DNA of 64,000 bases, from contig NZ_JACSCH020000027.1 of assembly GCF_014451325.2 (NCBI RefSeq), positions 1-64,000 of the forward strand. Reading direction: 5' to 3'. Made by a program: the position numbers and the translations under genes. A model generated the notes under the pieces. The model did no database searches. It was not told the DNA's origin and saw nothing but the letters and a program-made list of their open reading frames with translations. The stretch's first letter is position 1; each line of letters opens with the position of its first letter. The DNA is from Streptomyces sp. CB02980. GTDB lineage: Bacteria > Actinomycetota > Actinomycetes > Streptomycetales > Streptomycetaceae. Below, one piece after another: positions 25,655 through 34,158 of the stretch.

Positions 25655-26892
25655 CAGGCGATGCCCCGCCCGAGGTCGGCAGCCCGCCCGAAGCCGAGGC
25701 CCCGGTCGAAGTCGAGGTCGAGCATGCGGATGGCGTTGCCCCGCATGAGCTTGTAGATCGTCTCGTCGTCGAGGCCCTGGACGTGGTCGAGGGCGACCTC
25801 CTTGGTGTGCGGGAAGGTCGAGTCGACGTGCGGGTAGTCGGTCTCGAAGGTGGCGTTGTCCCGCCCCACCACGTCCAGGGAGGCGATCCCGTGCTTGTCG
25901 CGGAAGAAGCAGCAGAAGATCTGCCGGTAGTAGTACGTGGACGGCGGCTCGGGGATGAGGTCGCGGACGCCGCCCCAGGCGCGGTGCTCCTCCCAGACGT
26001 CGTCGGCGCGCTCCAGGGCGTACGGGATCCACCCCATCTGGCCCTCGCTGTAGGCGAGCTTGAGCCGGGGGAACTTCACGAGGACCCCGCTGAAGAGGAA
26101 GTCCATCATCGAGGCCATCGCGTTGTTGAAGCTGAGCGAGGCCTGGACGGCGGGCGGGGCGTCGGGTGAGGCGGCGGGCATCTGGCTGCTGGAGCCGATG
26201 TGCATGTTGACCACCGTGCCCGTCTCCTGGCAGACGGCGAAGAAGGGGTCCCAGTGGCCGGAGTGGATCGACGGCAGGCCGAGGTGGGTGGGGATCTCGG
26301 AGAAGGTGACGGCCTTGACGCCGCGGGCGGCGTTGCGCCGGATCTCGGCGACGGCGAGGTCGATGTCCCAGAGCGGGATGATGCAGAGCGGGATGAGCCG
26401 GCCGCCGCTGTCGCCGCACCACTCCTCGACCATCCAGTCGTTGTAGGCGCGCACGCAGGCGAGGGCGACCTCCTTGTCGTGGGCCTCGGCGAAGGTCTGG
26501 CCGCAGAAGCGGGGGAAGGTCGGGAAGCAGAGGGAGGCCTCGACGTGGTTGAGGTCCATGTCGGCGAGGCGCGCCCTGGGGTCCCAGCAGCCGCGCCGCA
26601 TCTCGGCGCGGGTGATGCCTTCCAGGGTCATGTCGTCGCGGTCGAAGCCGACGGCGGCGATGTTGCGCTTGTACGGGAACTTGAGGTCCTCGTAGATCCA
26701 CCAGTCGGTCGGCGGGCCGTCCGGGTCCATCGTGATCTGGTACTTGCCTGCGACGTAGGCGAGCTCCCCGATGCCGGCCGTGAGGGGCTGGGGCCCGCGG
26801 TCGCGGTACTTCTTCGGGAGCCAGGTCTCGAAGAGGTGGGCGGGCTCGATCACGTGGTCGTCGACGCTGATGATGCGGGGCAGTTCCGTCAT
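25654..26892 (-). CDS. Amidohydrolase family protein (ACMSD-like metal-dependent hydrolase/decarboxylase)
   Basis: A 412-residue TIM-barrel amidohydrolase of the amidohydrolase_2 type. Motifs: VDDHVIEP near residue 10, NMHIGSSS around 230 and FETDYPHVDSTFPHTK near 355, the usual metal and catalytic segments. Relatives decarboxylate or hydrolyse ring-derived acids and some act in steroid or aromatic degradation. The start at 26892 has GGAGGGG. First gene of the amidohydrolase-ACAD-ACAD operon, divergent from the ligase gene with three operator elements between. Confidence 0.9.
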   Translation of the reverse strand: MTELPRIISVDDHVIEPAHLFETWLPKKYRDRGPQPLTAGIGELAYVAGKYQITMDPDGPPTDWWIYEDLKFPYKRNIAAVGFDRDDMTLEGITRAEMRRGCWDPRARLADMDLNHVEASLCFPTFPRFCGQTFAEAHDKEVALACVRAYNDWMVEEWCGDSGGRLIPLCIIPLWDIDLAVAEIRRNAARGVKAVTFSEIPTHLGLPSIHSGHWDPFFAVCQETGTVVNMHIGSSSQMPAASPDAPPAVQASLSFNNAMASMMDFLFSGVLVKFPRLKLAYSEGQMGWIPYALERADDVWEEHRAWGGVRDLIPEPPSTYYYRQIFCCFFRDKHGIASLDVVGRDNATFETDYPHVDSTFPHTKEVALDHVQGLDDETIYKLMRGNAIRMLDLDFDRGLGFGRAADLGRGIA

Positions 26893-26907
26893 GACCCCTC
26901 CATGTTT

Positions 26908-26922
26908 CTGATGGACCGTCAG
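26908..26922. promoter_or_regulatory. CTGAC-N5-GTCAG operator, site 7
   Basis: CTGATGGACCGTCAG, one change in the left arm, 16 bp before the amidohydrolase start. A further half-related palindrome CTGACGGCATCAG follows at 26925-26937 with a 3-base spacer. Confidence 0.65.
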
Positions 26923-26993
26923 ATCTGACGGCATCAGGCTAGCCCCGCGCCCCTGGACCGACAAGCGCCCGGCCTCTACGCTCACCGGACGAT

Positions 26994-27008
26994 CTGACGG
27001 AACGTCAG
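26994..27008. promoter_or_regulatory. CTGAC-N5-GTCAG operator, site 8
   Basis: CTGACGGAACGTCAG, perfect arms, 18 bp before the ATG of the AMP-forming ligase and just upstream of its ribosome site (AAGAGGAG). Confidence 0.7.
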
Positions 27009-27025
27009 CCAAGAGGAGTCCGGTC

Positions 27026-28534
27026 ATGGATCAGACCGCACACGCCCTGGGCGCGGCCCGCACGCTCTGGGAGCTCGTCGAGCGCCGCGCCGCCCTCACC
27101 CCCGACCGGCCCGTCCTCCTCCAGGGCGACCGGGTCCTCACCTTCGGCGGGCTGCGCGAGCGCGCCGAGCGCTGCGCCGCGGGGCTCCACGCCATGGGGG
27201 TGCGTCCGGGCACGGTCGTCGCCTGGCAGCTGCCCACCCGCATCGAGACCGCGGTGCTCTCCTTCGCGCTCGCCCGCATCGGAGCCGTACAGACGCCCGT
27301 GATCCCCTTCTACCGGGACAAGGAGGTCGGCTTCGCGCTGCGCGAGTCCAAGGCCGAGTTCTTCGCCGTCCCCGGAATCTGGCGTGGATTCGACCATACG
27401 GAGATGGCCCGACGGCTCGGCGCGCACGGGATCTTCGAGGCGTACGAACCCGATTCCCTGCCCGACGGCGACCCGGCGGTGCTTCCCCCGCCGCCCTCCT
27501 CCGGGACCGACGTCCGCTGGATCTACTGGACCTCGGGCACGACCTCCGACCCCAAGGGCGTCCTGCACACCGACCGCTCGCTCCTCGCGGGCGGCTCCTG
27601 CCTCGCCCACGCGCTCGAGCTCACCGGGTCCGACGTCGGCTCGATGGCCTTCCCGTACGCGCACATCGCCGGGCCCGACTACACGGTGATGCTGCTGCTG
27701 TACGGATTCCCGGCCGTCATGTTCGAACAGTTCGCGCTGCCCGACGCCCTCGACGAGTACCGGCGGCACGGGGTGACGGTCGCCGGCGGCTCCACCGCCT
27801 TCTACTCGATGTTCCTCGCCGAGCAGCGCAAACAGCCCGGCGAGCCGGTCATCCCCACCCTGCGGCTGCTCGCGGGCGGCGGGGCGCCGAAGCCGCCGGA
27901 GATCTACCACGCGGTACGGAAGGAGCTGGGCTGCCAGCTCACCCACGGGTACGGCATGACCGAGGTCCCCATGATCACCATGGGCGCGCCCGGCGACACC
28001 ACCGAGAACCTCGCCACCACGGAGGGCCGCCCGCCGGCCGGCATGGAGATCCGGATCACCGGCTCCGGCGAGGTGCGACTCCGCGGGGAGGCCGTCTGCC
28101 GGGGCTATCTGGACCCGGCGCAGACGGCCGCCGCCTTCGACGAGGACGGCTTCCTCATCACCGGCGACGTCGGACACCTCACCCCGAGCGGGCACCTGGT
28201 CCTGACCGGCCGCATCAAGGACATCATCATCCGAAAGGGAGAGAACATCTCGGCCAAGGAGATCGAGGACCTCCTCCACCGGCACCCGGACGTCGGCGAC
28301 GCCGCCGTCATAGGCCTCCCGGACGCCGAGCGCGGCGAGCGCGTCTGCGCCGTCGTCGAACAGCCCCCGGGAGCCGCCCCGCTGACCCTCCCGGTGGTGA
28401 CGGCCTTCCTGCGGGAGGCGGGCCTGTCGGTCCACAAGCTGCCGGAGCAGCTGGAGGTGGTGGACGGACTCCCCCGCAACGAGACGCTGCGGAAGGTGCT
28501 GAAGTACCGGCTCAGGGAGCGATTCGGTCGGTGA
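27026..28534 (+). CDS. AMP-forming acyl-CoA synthetase/ligase
   Basis: A 502-residue ANL-superfamily enzyme. Motifs: P-loop-like WTSGTTSDPKGVLHT (about 170-184), GYGMTEVP (A5), TGDVGHL (A7) and GRIKDIIIRKGENISAKEIE (A8/hinge). The C-terminal lysine segment is LPRNETLRKVLKYRL. It activates a carboxylic acid to the CoA ester with ATP; substrate unknown but within the regulon it is likely the entry enzyme for the acid degraded by the divergent operon. Ribosome site AAGAGGAG. Ends with a 23-bp convergent overlap with the STAS gene. Confidence 0.92.
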   Translation: MDQTAHALGAARTLWELVERRAALTPDRPVLLQGDRVLTFGGLRERAERCAAGLHAMGVRPGTVVAWQLPTRIETAVLSFALARIGAVQTPVIPFYRDKEVGFALRESKAEFFAVPGIWRGFDHTEMARRLGAHGIFEAYEPDSLPDGDPAVLPPPPSSGTDVRWIYWTSGTTSDPKGVLHTDRSLLAGGSCLAHALELTGSDVGSMAFPYAHIAGPDYTVMLLLYGFPAVMFEQFALPDALDEYRRHGVTVAGGSTAFYSMFLAEQRKQPGEPVIPTLRLLAGGGAPKPPEIYHAVRKELGCQLTHGYGMTEVPMITMGAPGDTTENLATTEGRPPAGMEIRITGSGEVRLRGEAVCRGYLDPAQTAAAFDEDGFLITGDVGHLTPSGHLVLTGRIKDIIIRKGENISAKEIEDLLHRHPDVGDAAVIGLPDAERGERVCAVVEQPPGAAPLTLPVVTAFLREAGLSVHKLPEQLEVVDGLPRNETLRKVLKYRLRERFGR

Positions 28535-28937
28535 CCTGCTGTCTGGGCACGGACACGTCGGCGAGCTCCGCCGTCCCCGTCAGCGCGCCCGGCACGTCCT
28601 CGTACACCTCGAAGAGGCGCCGGACGCCGAGCGCGGCGAGGACCCGGCCGACATGGCCGTCCCGGTCCTCGGGGAGGATCAGGCGCAGCCGGCCGCCGCA
28701 GGAGCGGAGCAGCCGGCGGGCCGCGATCAGCACGCCCACCCCGCTGGAGTCGCAGAACCGCACCGCGGACAGGTCGATCACCAGGTCGTGGCGGCCGCCC
28801 GCCACGGCGTCGTGGACGCGGCGGCGTATCCGGGGCGAGGTGACCAGGTCCATTTCGCCCCGTACACGGAACACCGTCCAGGAGCCGTACTCGTTCTCGT
28901 CGACCTCGATCGTCGTCACGGTCGCCGCCTGCCCCAC
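28512..28937 (-). CDS. STAS-domain anti-sigma factor antagonist
   Basis: A 141-residue SpoIIAA/RsbV-like protein. The STAS fold is evident: WTVFRVRGEMDLVTSPRI, then LVIDLSAVRFCDSSGVGVLI, where the serine of DSSG is the usual phosphorylation site. It would release a sigma factor or other target by binding a RsbW-type kinase in its unphosphorylated form. GTG at 28937 is used; a GTG at 28919 is an alternative. Divergent from the sigma factor gene at 29099; a link between them is possible but not shown. Confidence 0.9.
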   Translation of the reverse strand: MGQAATVTTIEVDENEYGSWTVFRVRGEMDLVTSPRIRRRVHDAVAGGRHDLVIDLSAVRFCDSSGVGVLIAARRLLRSCGGRLRLILPEDRDGHVGRVLAALGVRRLFEVYEDVPGALTGTAELADVSVPRQQVTDRIAP

Positions 28938-29098
28938 CGGCGCCGTCCGAAACCCCCGGACGCGGGGATGACGCTTTCCTTACCATCCGGGCCCGCGTCA
29001 AGGGCGCACTTGCGGCAAACATGCGTGCGTTCTCGGGACGGCACACTACTTTGGAGTAGAGACGGAGAGCCGCCGGAGCCGGGAGGGGCGAGGGTCGG

Positions 29099-29680
29099 AT
29101 GGCGATGGACACACCACCGCGCTGGGACCGCAGGATGCAGCAGCGGCTGGCGCGTGGCGAGGCGGCCGCGCTCGGCGAGCTGTACGACCGGTTCGCCGCC
29201 CTGGTGCACAGCCTCGCCCACCGGGTCCTCGACGACGACGACGCGGCCGACCAGATCACCCGCGAGGTCTTCGGCTACATCTGGGAGAACCCGGACGCGT
29301 ACGACCCCAAGCAGGGGAACCTGCGCTCCTGGGTGGCCAAGCTGACGCAGCGGCAGGCCGTCCACCGGCTGCGGCAGGCCGAGACGACGGCGTACGCGGA
29401 GACGGGCCGGGGTTCGGCGGAGGAGCTGGAGCAGAAGGTCCGGCGGGCGTCGGTCGCGGCCCGCGCCGACTACATCGTGACGTCCATGCCGACGCCGCTC
29501 CGGGCCGCGCTCGAACTGGCCTACTTCCAGCGGCGGGACTACCGGCAGACCGCCGCCGACCTCGGCGTCACCGAGGACGAGGCGCGGCGGCGCCTGCGCC
29601 TCGGGCTCCAGTTGCTCTCCTCGGCGAACCGGCCCTTCTCCGAGGGCGGCGGTCCGCCCGGCTACGGACGGGCACGGTGA
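29099..29680 (+). CDS. ECF-like RNA polymerase sigma factor
   Basis: A 193-residue sigma-70 family protein with region 2 (ALGELYDRFAALVHSLAHRVLDDDDAADQITREVFGYIWENP) and region 4 (MPTPLRAALELAYFQRRDYRQTAADLGVTEDEARRRLRLG). GGGAGGGGCGAGGG lies upstream; ATGs at 29099 and 29105 are both possible. The stop overlaps the GTG of the next gene (GTGA), a typical sigma/anti-sigma pairing. A small inverted repeat CTACT-TTGG-AGTAG lies at 29046-29059. Confidence 0.9.
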   Translation: MAMDTPPRWDRRMQQRLARGEAAALGELYDRFAALVHSLAHRVLDDDDAADQITREVFGYIWENPDAYDPKQGNLRSWVAKLTQRQAVHRLRQAETTAYAETGRGSAEELEQKVRRASVAARADYIVTSMPTPLRAALELAYFQRRDYRQTAADLGVTEDEARRRLRLGLQLLSSANRPFSEGGGPPGYGRAR

Positions 29681-30939
29681 CCCGGGCGAACGGCGACGAC
29701 GGGGACGACGTCGCACGCGCCCCGTGGATACCGGGACCGCGTCGGGCGGCGGACGACCACGCGGACCTGACGGCCGACCCGAGTGGAGCGCCGGAAGAGG
29801 AGAAGCCCGGGGTGGTGGAACCCGAGCCCGACGTACCCGTCCTGACGCACGGGGTGCTCAAGTCCCTTCTCGGGGCCTGGGCGCTTTCGGCGTGTTCGCC
29901 CGGGGAGACGCAGGCCGTCGAGGACCACCTGACGGCCTGCGCGCCGTGCGCGGACGAGGCGCTGCGGCTGCGGGACGCGGTGGCGCTGCTGCACGAGGAC
30001 CGCGATCTGGACCTCGACCCGCTGCTGCGGTCCCGGGTGCTCGAAAACTGCCTGGGCCGGCGGCCGGCGCGCATCCCGGTGCCGGAGTGGGTCACGCCGT
30101 ACGACGCGGAGACCGCGCGGCTCGACGCCCTGCTCCGGGACATCGGCGAGTCGGAGTGGCACGCGCCGGTCCGGCTGAAGTGGTACGAGGAGGGCCGGAT
30201 CGTGCGCCGGAAGGCCACGGTCGCCGGGGTCATGGGGCATCTCCTCGCGGTGGACGGGCTCGTGTCGGCGGCGCTCGGCCTGGCGGACCCGCTGGGCGCG
30301 GGGACTCCGGAGCTGTCGCCGTCGGAGCGGACGGAGGCGTTCTGGTCGGGCCTGGACCGGCCGCCGAACCGTTCGATCCGCGGCCCGTGGCGGGACCAGA
30401 GCCACGCGCTGATCCGGACGGTGTCGTTCGCGGGGCGTGGCGTGGCGGACCTGACGGTCACGTACAAGGACTTCGCTCTGCCGCTGCGGGACTCGCTGCT
30501 TGAGCGGGCGTTCGAGTGCTGGGTGCACGCGGACGACATCGCGAACGCGGTGGCGTACCCGTACGCGGCGCCGAGCGGGGCGCATCTGCACAGCATGATC
30601 GACCTGGCGGCGCGACTGCTTCCGGGCGCCCTGGCGGGCCGGCGCCGCACGGGCCTCGCGTCGCCGGCCCGCCATCTGGTCGCGGCGGGCACACCGGGCC
30701 GCTCGCTGCACCTGGAGGTGGAGGGCGCGGGCGGCGGCCACTGGTACATCGCGCTGGACTCCCCGGCGGCGCTCGGCTCGCCGGAGCGGGTGGTGGCGCA
30801 GGTGGCGATGGACGGGGTGGAGTTCTGCCAGCTGGTGGCGGGCCACATCTCCCCGGAGGAGGCGGCGGCGGGCCAGGACGGCGACCGCGAGGCGATCAGG
30901 GACGTCCTGTCGGCGGCGGCGTCGTTGAGCCGGCTGTAG
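29677..30939 (+). CDS. Zinc-finger anti-sigma factor fused to a mycothiol-dependent (MDMPI/DinB-like) domain
   Basis: A 420-residue protein. About residues 55-105 form an anti-sigma zinc finger with the HxxxCxxC motif (HLTACAPC). The rest (about 140-400) resembles the mycothiol-dependent maleylpyruvate isomerase superfamily: a four-helix domain with VAGVMGHLLAVDG and a C-terminal part with RAFECWVHADDI. No membrane helix, so it is a cytoplasmic anti-sigma factor. A thiol- or metal-sensing role is a fair inference from the zinc finger and the mycothiol-linked fold. Translationally coupled to the sigma factor by a 4-bp overlap. Confidence 0.87.
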   Translation: MTRANGDDGDDVARAPWIPGPRRAADDHADLTADPSGAPEEEKPGVVEPEPDVPVLTHGVLKSLLGAWALSACSPGETQAVEDHLTACAPCADEALRLRDAVALLHEDRDLDLDPLLRSRVLENCLGRRPARIPVPEWVTPYDAETARLDALLRDIGESEWHAPVRLKWYEEGRIVRRKATVAGVMGHLLAVDGLVSAALGLADPLGAGTPELSPSERTEAFWSGLDRPPNRSIRGPWRDQSHALIRTVSFAGRGVADLTVTYKDFALPLRDSLLERAFECWVHADDIANAVAYPYAAPSGAHLHSMIDLAARLLPGALAGRRRTGLASPARHLVAAGTPGRSLHLEVEGAGGGHWYIALDSPAALGSPERVVAQVAMDGVEFCQLVAGHISPEEAAAGQDGDREAIRDVLSAAASLSRL

Positions 30940-30998
30940 GTCGCGCCGCCGGACTCCGCGACGGAGAGTGCCGGAAGTGGCTTCAGCGCGCCGCCCCC

Positions 30999-31105
30999 GG
31001 CCGACGCGCGGTGGCTGGCCGGTGCGCGGTGGCGGCCGGCGCGCGGTGGCCGGCTGGCGCGCGGTCGCTGCCGGGTGCGCGGTCGCTGCCGGCCCGCGGT
31101 GTGGC
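30999..31105. repeat. Imperfect tandem repeat, about 6 x 17-18 bp in a convergent gap
   Basis: Copies of a unit like GGCCGGCGCGCGGTGGC run through the gap between the anti-sigma gene and purU; the last copies change to GCCGGGTGCGCGGTCGCT. No separate terminator hairpin is seen. Confidence 0.8.
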
Positions 31106-31119
31106 GGGTGTTACGGGTG

Positions 31120-31971
31120 TTACGCGAAGACCACCGTGCGGCGGCCGTTCAGCAGGATGCGGTGTTCCGCGTGCCACTTCACCGCGCGGGCCAGCGCCTG
31201 GCACTCCACGTCGCGGCCGATCGCGACCAGCTGGTCCGGGGTCACGTCGTGGGCGACGCGCTCGACCTCCTGCTCGATGATCGGGCCCTCGTCGAGGTCG
31301 GCCGTCACGTAGTGCGCGGTCGCGCCGATCAGCTTCACGCCGCGCGTGTGCGCCTGGTGGTAGGGCTTGGCGCCCTTGAAGCTCGGGAGGAAGGAGTGGT
31401 GGATGTTGATGATCCGCCCGGAGAGCTGCTTGCAGAGGTCGTCGGAGAGGACCTGCATGTAGCGGGCGAGGACGACCAGTTCGACGTTCTCCTCGCGGAC
31501 CAGGTCCAGGAGCTCGGCCTCGGCCTCCGCCTTGGTGTCCTTGGTGACGGGGATGTGCCGGAAGGGCAGCCCGTACGAGCCGACGAGCGCCTCGAAGTCG
31601 GTGTGGTTGGAGACGACGGCCACGATCTCCACCGGCAGCGCGCCGATCCGCGAGCGGAACAGCAGATCGTTCAGGCAGTGGCCGAACTTCGACACCATGA
31701 GGACGACCCGCATGCGCTGGTCGGCGCGGTGGATCTGCCAGTCCATCTCGAAGGAGTCGCCGACGGCGGCGAAGCTGGCGCGCAGCTTGTCGACGTTCAC
31801 GGTGGCCTCGGCCGAGAAGTGGACCCGCATGAAGAAGAGCCCGGTGTCGCGGTCTCCGAACTGCTGACTGTCCTCGATGTTGCACCCGGTGATGAAGAGG
31901 TAGCTCGACACGGCGTGCACGATGCCCTGCTTGTCCGGGCACGAGAGGGTGAGGACGTACTGGTCGGTCAT
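31120..31971 (-). CDS. purU: Formyltetrahydrofolate deformylase
   Basis: A 283-residue enzyme that hydrolyses 10-formyl-THF to formate and THF, balancing one-carbon units. N-terminal ACT domain (CPDKQGIVHAVSSYL, about 10-85) and C-terminal formyltransferase domain with the catalytic set in NIHHSFLPSFKGAKPYHQA and ATAHYVTADLDEGPII. Length is normal for PurU. ATG start at 31971. The next minus-strand gene upstream is the hypothetical protein at 32018. Confidence 0.95.
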   Translation of the reverse strand: MTDQYVLTLSCPDKQGIVHAVSSYLFITGCNIEDSQQFGDRDTGLFFMRVHFSAEATVNVDKLRASFAAVGDSFEMDWQIHRADQRMRVVLMVSKFGHCLNDLLFRSRIGALPVEIVAVVSNHTDFEALVGSYGLPFRHIPVTKDTKAEAEAELLDLVREENVELVVLARYMQVLSDDLCKQLSGRIINIHHSFLPSFKGAKPYHQAHTRGVKLIGATAHYVTADLDEGPIIEQEVERVAHDVTPDQLVAIGRDVECQALARAVKWHAEHRILLNGRRTVVFA

Positions 31972-32017
31972 CCCGTCAGCCTGCCATATCCGGAGGTGCG
32001 CGGTGACCCGCCGTCCG

Positions 32018-32524
32018 TCAGGCGGACCCCGTCATGATGTGCAGCACGTCGAGGGAGCACGGCGGCGTGTCCGGGTCCTCCCCGTCCGCCTGCGCGAGGC
32101 GTACGTGGGCCTCGCGGGCGGCCCGTACGGCCTCGGGCCACCCGGGGTGCTGAAGGTAGGCCGAGACGGGGGCGTCGGGGCCCACCTGGTGCATGATGCG
32201 CAGCACCCGGAGGACGGCGACGTCGACGAGGGCTGCCTCGCCGGTGTCGCGGAAGATCGAGCCGACGTACTTCTCGGCGGACCAGTTGTCGAGCCAGGTG
32301 TCCTCGACGAGGCGGTAGACGGCGTCGGTGACGTCGCCGTACCCGTCGAGGCCGGCCAGCCAGGTGGTCTCGTGGAACCCGGGATCGGAGAGCATGTGCA
32401 GCGCCGAGCGCACGTTGCTGCGCCAGCGCCACCACGGCATGTCGTTGAGCGGCATGCCGCCCATGGTGGAGGAGCGACGGCCGCGACGGGAAGAGTTAAC
32501 CGAACCGGAGACTGGACTGGACAC
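32018..32524 (-). CDS. Conserved hypothetical protein
   Basis: A protein of up to 168 residues with no domain I recognise. The conserved-looking core starts at MPLNDMPWWRWRSNVRSALHMLSDP and is rich in Trp and acidic residues. It ends 46 bp before purU on the same strand. The start is uncertain: GTG at 32524, or ATG at 32464 or 32455; none has a strong ribosome site, so a leaderless mRNA is possible. It looks cytoplasmic. Confidence 0.75.
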   Translation of the reverse strand: MSSPVSGSVNSSRRGRRSSTMGGMPLNDMPWWRWRSNVRSALHMLSDPGFHETTWLAGLDGYGDVTDAVYRLVEDTWLDNWSAEKYVGSIFRDTGEAALVDVAVLRVLRIMHQVGPDAPVSAYLQHPGWPEAVRAAREAHVRLAQADGEDPDTPPCSLDVLHIMTGSA

Positions 32525-32644
32525 GTTTCGATCGTACGTTCCCTTGTCCGGTAACCGGAGCCGCCCCCTCGCAGCCCCCGTAATTCACCTTCACGTCACC
32601 CCGCGTTGAACCGTGCTCACTCCAGCGTTACCCATGAGGCGGAA

Positions 32645-34003
32645 ATGTGCGTGTCCATGACCGGACGGCGACTGACCTCACTCCTCGCGTACGTCACGAC
32701 CGCGACGGCCGGAGCCTCGTTGCTCACCGGTTGTGGCGTGCTCCCTGGAACCACGGGGGGTTCCAGGGAGCCCGTCACCGTCATGACGTGGGCTCCCGAC
32801 CAGACCCGCGCCACCAATATGCCCGGAATGCCCGCCATGGCGCAGACCTACGCCCGGTGGGTCAACTCACAGGGCGGCATCAACGGCCACGAGCTGCGCA
32901 TCCTCACCTGCAACGAGCACAACACCACCACCGGCGCCGCCGCCTGCGCCCGCCGCGCCGTCCGTGAGAAGGCGGTCGCCGTCGTCGGCTCGTACAGCCA
33001 GAACGGGCGCGCCTTCATGGCCCCCCTGGAGGCCGCCGGCATCCCGTACATCGGCGGCTACGGCATCTCCGAGGACGAGTTCACCAGCCCGCTGTCCTAC
33101 CCCGTCAACGGCGGCCAGGCCTCGCTCATCGCCGGTCACGGCATGCAGCTCGCCGCGTCCTGCCGCAAGGTCTCCCTCGTCCGTCCCGACACCCTCGCCG
33201 GCGACAAGTTCCCCGAGCTCCTCAACTCGGGTCTGCGCAAGGCGAGCCACCGCAGCGCCATCGACATCCCCGCCGTCGAGGACGCCGCCGAGTACACCGA
33301 GTCCGCCAGCAAGGCCCGCGAGAAGGCCGGTGACGAGGACGGCTGCGTCACCGCCGTGCTCGGCGAGCGCACCCAGACCTTCTTCGACTCCTTCCGCCGC
33401 CTCCCGCAGCAGGAGAGCGACGGCGGCAACGGCGGGAACGGCGACGGATCGGGCGACGGTTCAGGTGGCGGATCGGGCGACGGCTCGGACGACGGCTCCG
33501 GCAAGAAGAAGGACGGCGTGCGGATCTCGTCCGTCCTCGGCAGCGTGGGCCAGCCCGTGATCGACCGCACCGGCGGCGCCCACAGCCCCTTCGAGGGCGC
33601 GTTCGTCACCGGCTGGTACCCGGAGGCGTCCGACAAGAGCTGGGCGCCGATGCGGAAGGTCATCCAGGAGCACGCCTTCGCCGACAACCGGGTCGACCCG
33701 GCCGACGCGGGCGTCCAGACCACCTGGATCGCCTACACGGTCCTCAAGGAGGTCGTCGAGTCCCTCGACTCCGACAAGATCACCGCCACCCAGATCGCGT
33801 ACGCCCTCGACCGGGGCGCGCGGATCGACACCGGCGGCCTGACCCCGATCCTGCGCTGGAAGTACGAGGACCTGCTCGGCGCCCCGGGCTTCCCCCGGAT
33901 CATCAACCACGAGGTGACGTTCCAGGTGGTCCGCAAGGGGCAGCTGGTGGCGCAGCAGCCCGGTTTCGTCGACGTCGGCGAGACCGTCCTGAGCGCCCCC
34001 TGA
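32645..34003 (+). CDS. Branched-chain-amino-acid-type ABC transporter solute-binding lipoprotein
   Basis: A 452-residue lipoprotein: signal peptide with lipobox LLTGC, then a periplasmic-binding fold type I (Leu/Ile/Val-binding type: VMTWAPDQ..., VVGSYSQNGRAF, GIPYIGGYG). A Gly/Asp/Ser-rich insert (NGGNGDGSGDGSGGGSGDG) splits the C-terminal lobe near residue 270 and is unusual. No permease or ATPase gene is nearby, so it is an orphan binding protein; it may serve a sensor. ATG at 32645 with GAGG upstream; 32657 is possible. Confidence 0.87.
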   Translation: MCVSMTGRRLTSLLAYVTTATAGASLLTGCGVLPGTTGGSREPVTVMTWAPDQTRATNMPGMPAMAQTYARWVNSQGGINGHELRILTCNEHNTTTGAAACARRAVREKAVAVVGSYSQNGRAFMAPLEAAGIPYIGGYGISEDEFTSPLSYPVNGGQASLIAGHGMQLAASCRKVSLVRPDTLAGDKFPELLNSGLRKASHRSAIDIPAVEDAAEYTESASKAREKAGDEDGCVTAVLGERTQTFFDSFRRLPQQESDGGNGGNGDGSGDGSGGGSGDGSDDGSGKKKDGVRISSVLGSVGQPVIDRTGGAHSPFEGAFVTGWYPEASDKSWAPMRKVIQEHAFADNRVDPADAGVQTTWIAYTVLKEVVESLDSDKITATQIAYALDRGARIDTGGLTPILRWKYEDLLGAPGFPRIINHEVTFQVVRKGQLVAQQPGFVDVGETVLSAP

Positions 34004-34014
34004 GTCCCTGCCCG

Positions 34015-34048
34015 CCCCCCTCGCTGTGGCGATGGCCACAGCGGGGGG
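34015..34048 (+). terminator. Terminator-like hairpin
   Basis: CCCCCC-TC-GCTGTGGC pairs with GCCACAGC-GGGGGG around a GATG loop, 12 bp after the lipoprotein stop. Confidence 0.75.
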
Positions 34049-34090
34049 CTACGGCTGGGCCACAGCGAGGGATACGGCCGGGCCGCGGCC

Positions 34091-34158
34091 GGGGCTACGG
34101 CCGGGCCGGGGCTACAGCTGGGCCGGGGCTACAGCTGGGCCGGGGCTACAGCTGGGTG
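34091..34158. repeat. Tandem repeat, 4 x 17 bp in a convergent gap
   Basis: GGGGCTACAGCTGGGCC is repeated four times (the first with CGGC for CAGCT), and a further diverged copy begins at 34045 inside the terminator. The last copy covers the stop codon of the gene on the other strand. Confidence 0.85.

Noticed and set aside
26925..26937. CTGACGGCATCAG as a ninth operator
   Set aside because: The arms are separated by 3 instead of 5 bases, so it does not fit the common spacing and is noted only as a related half-palindrome.
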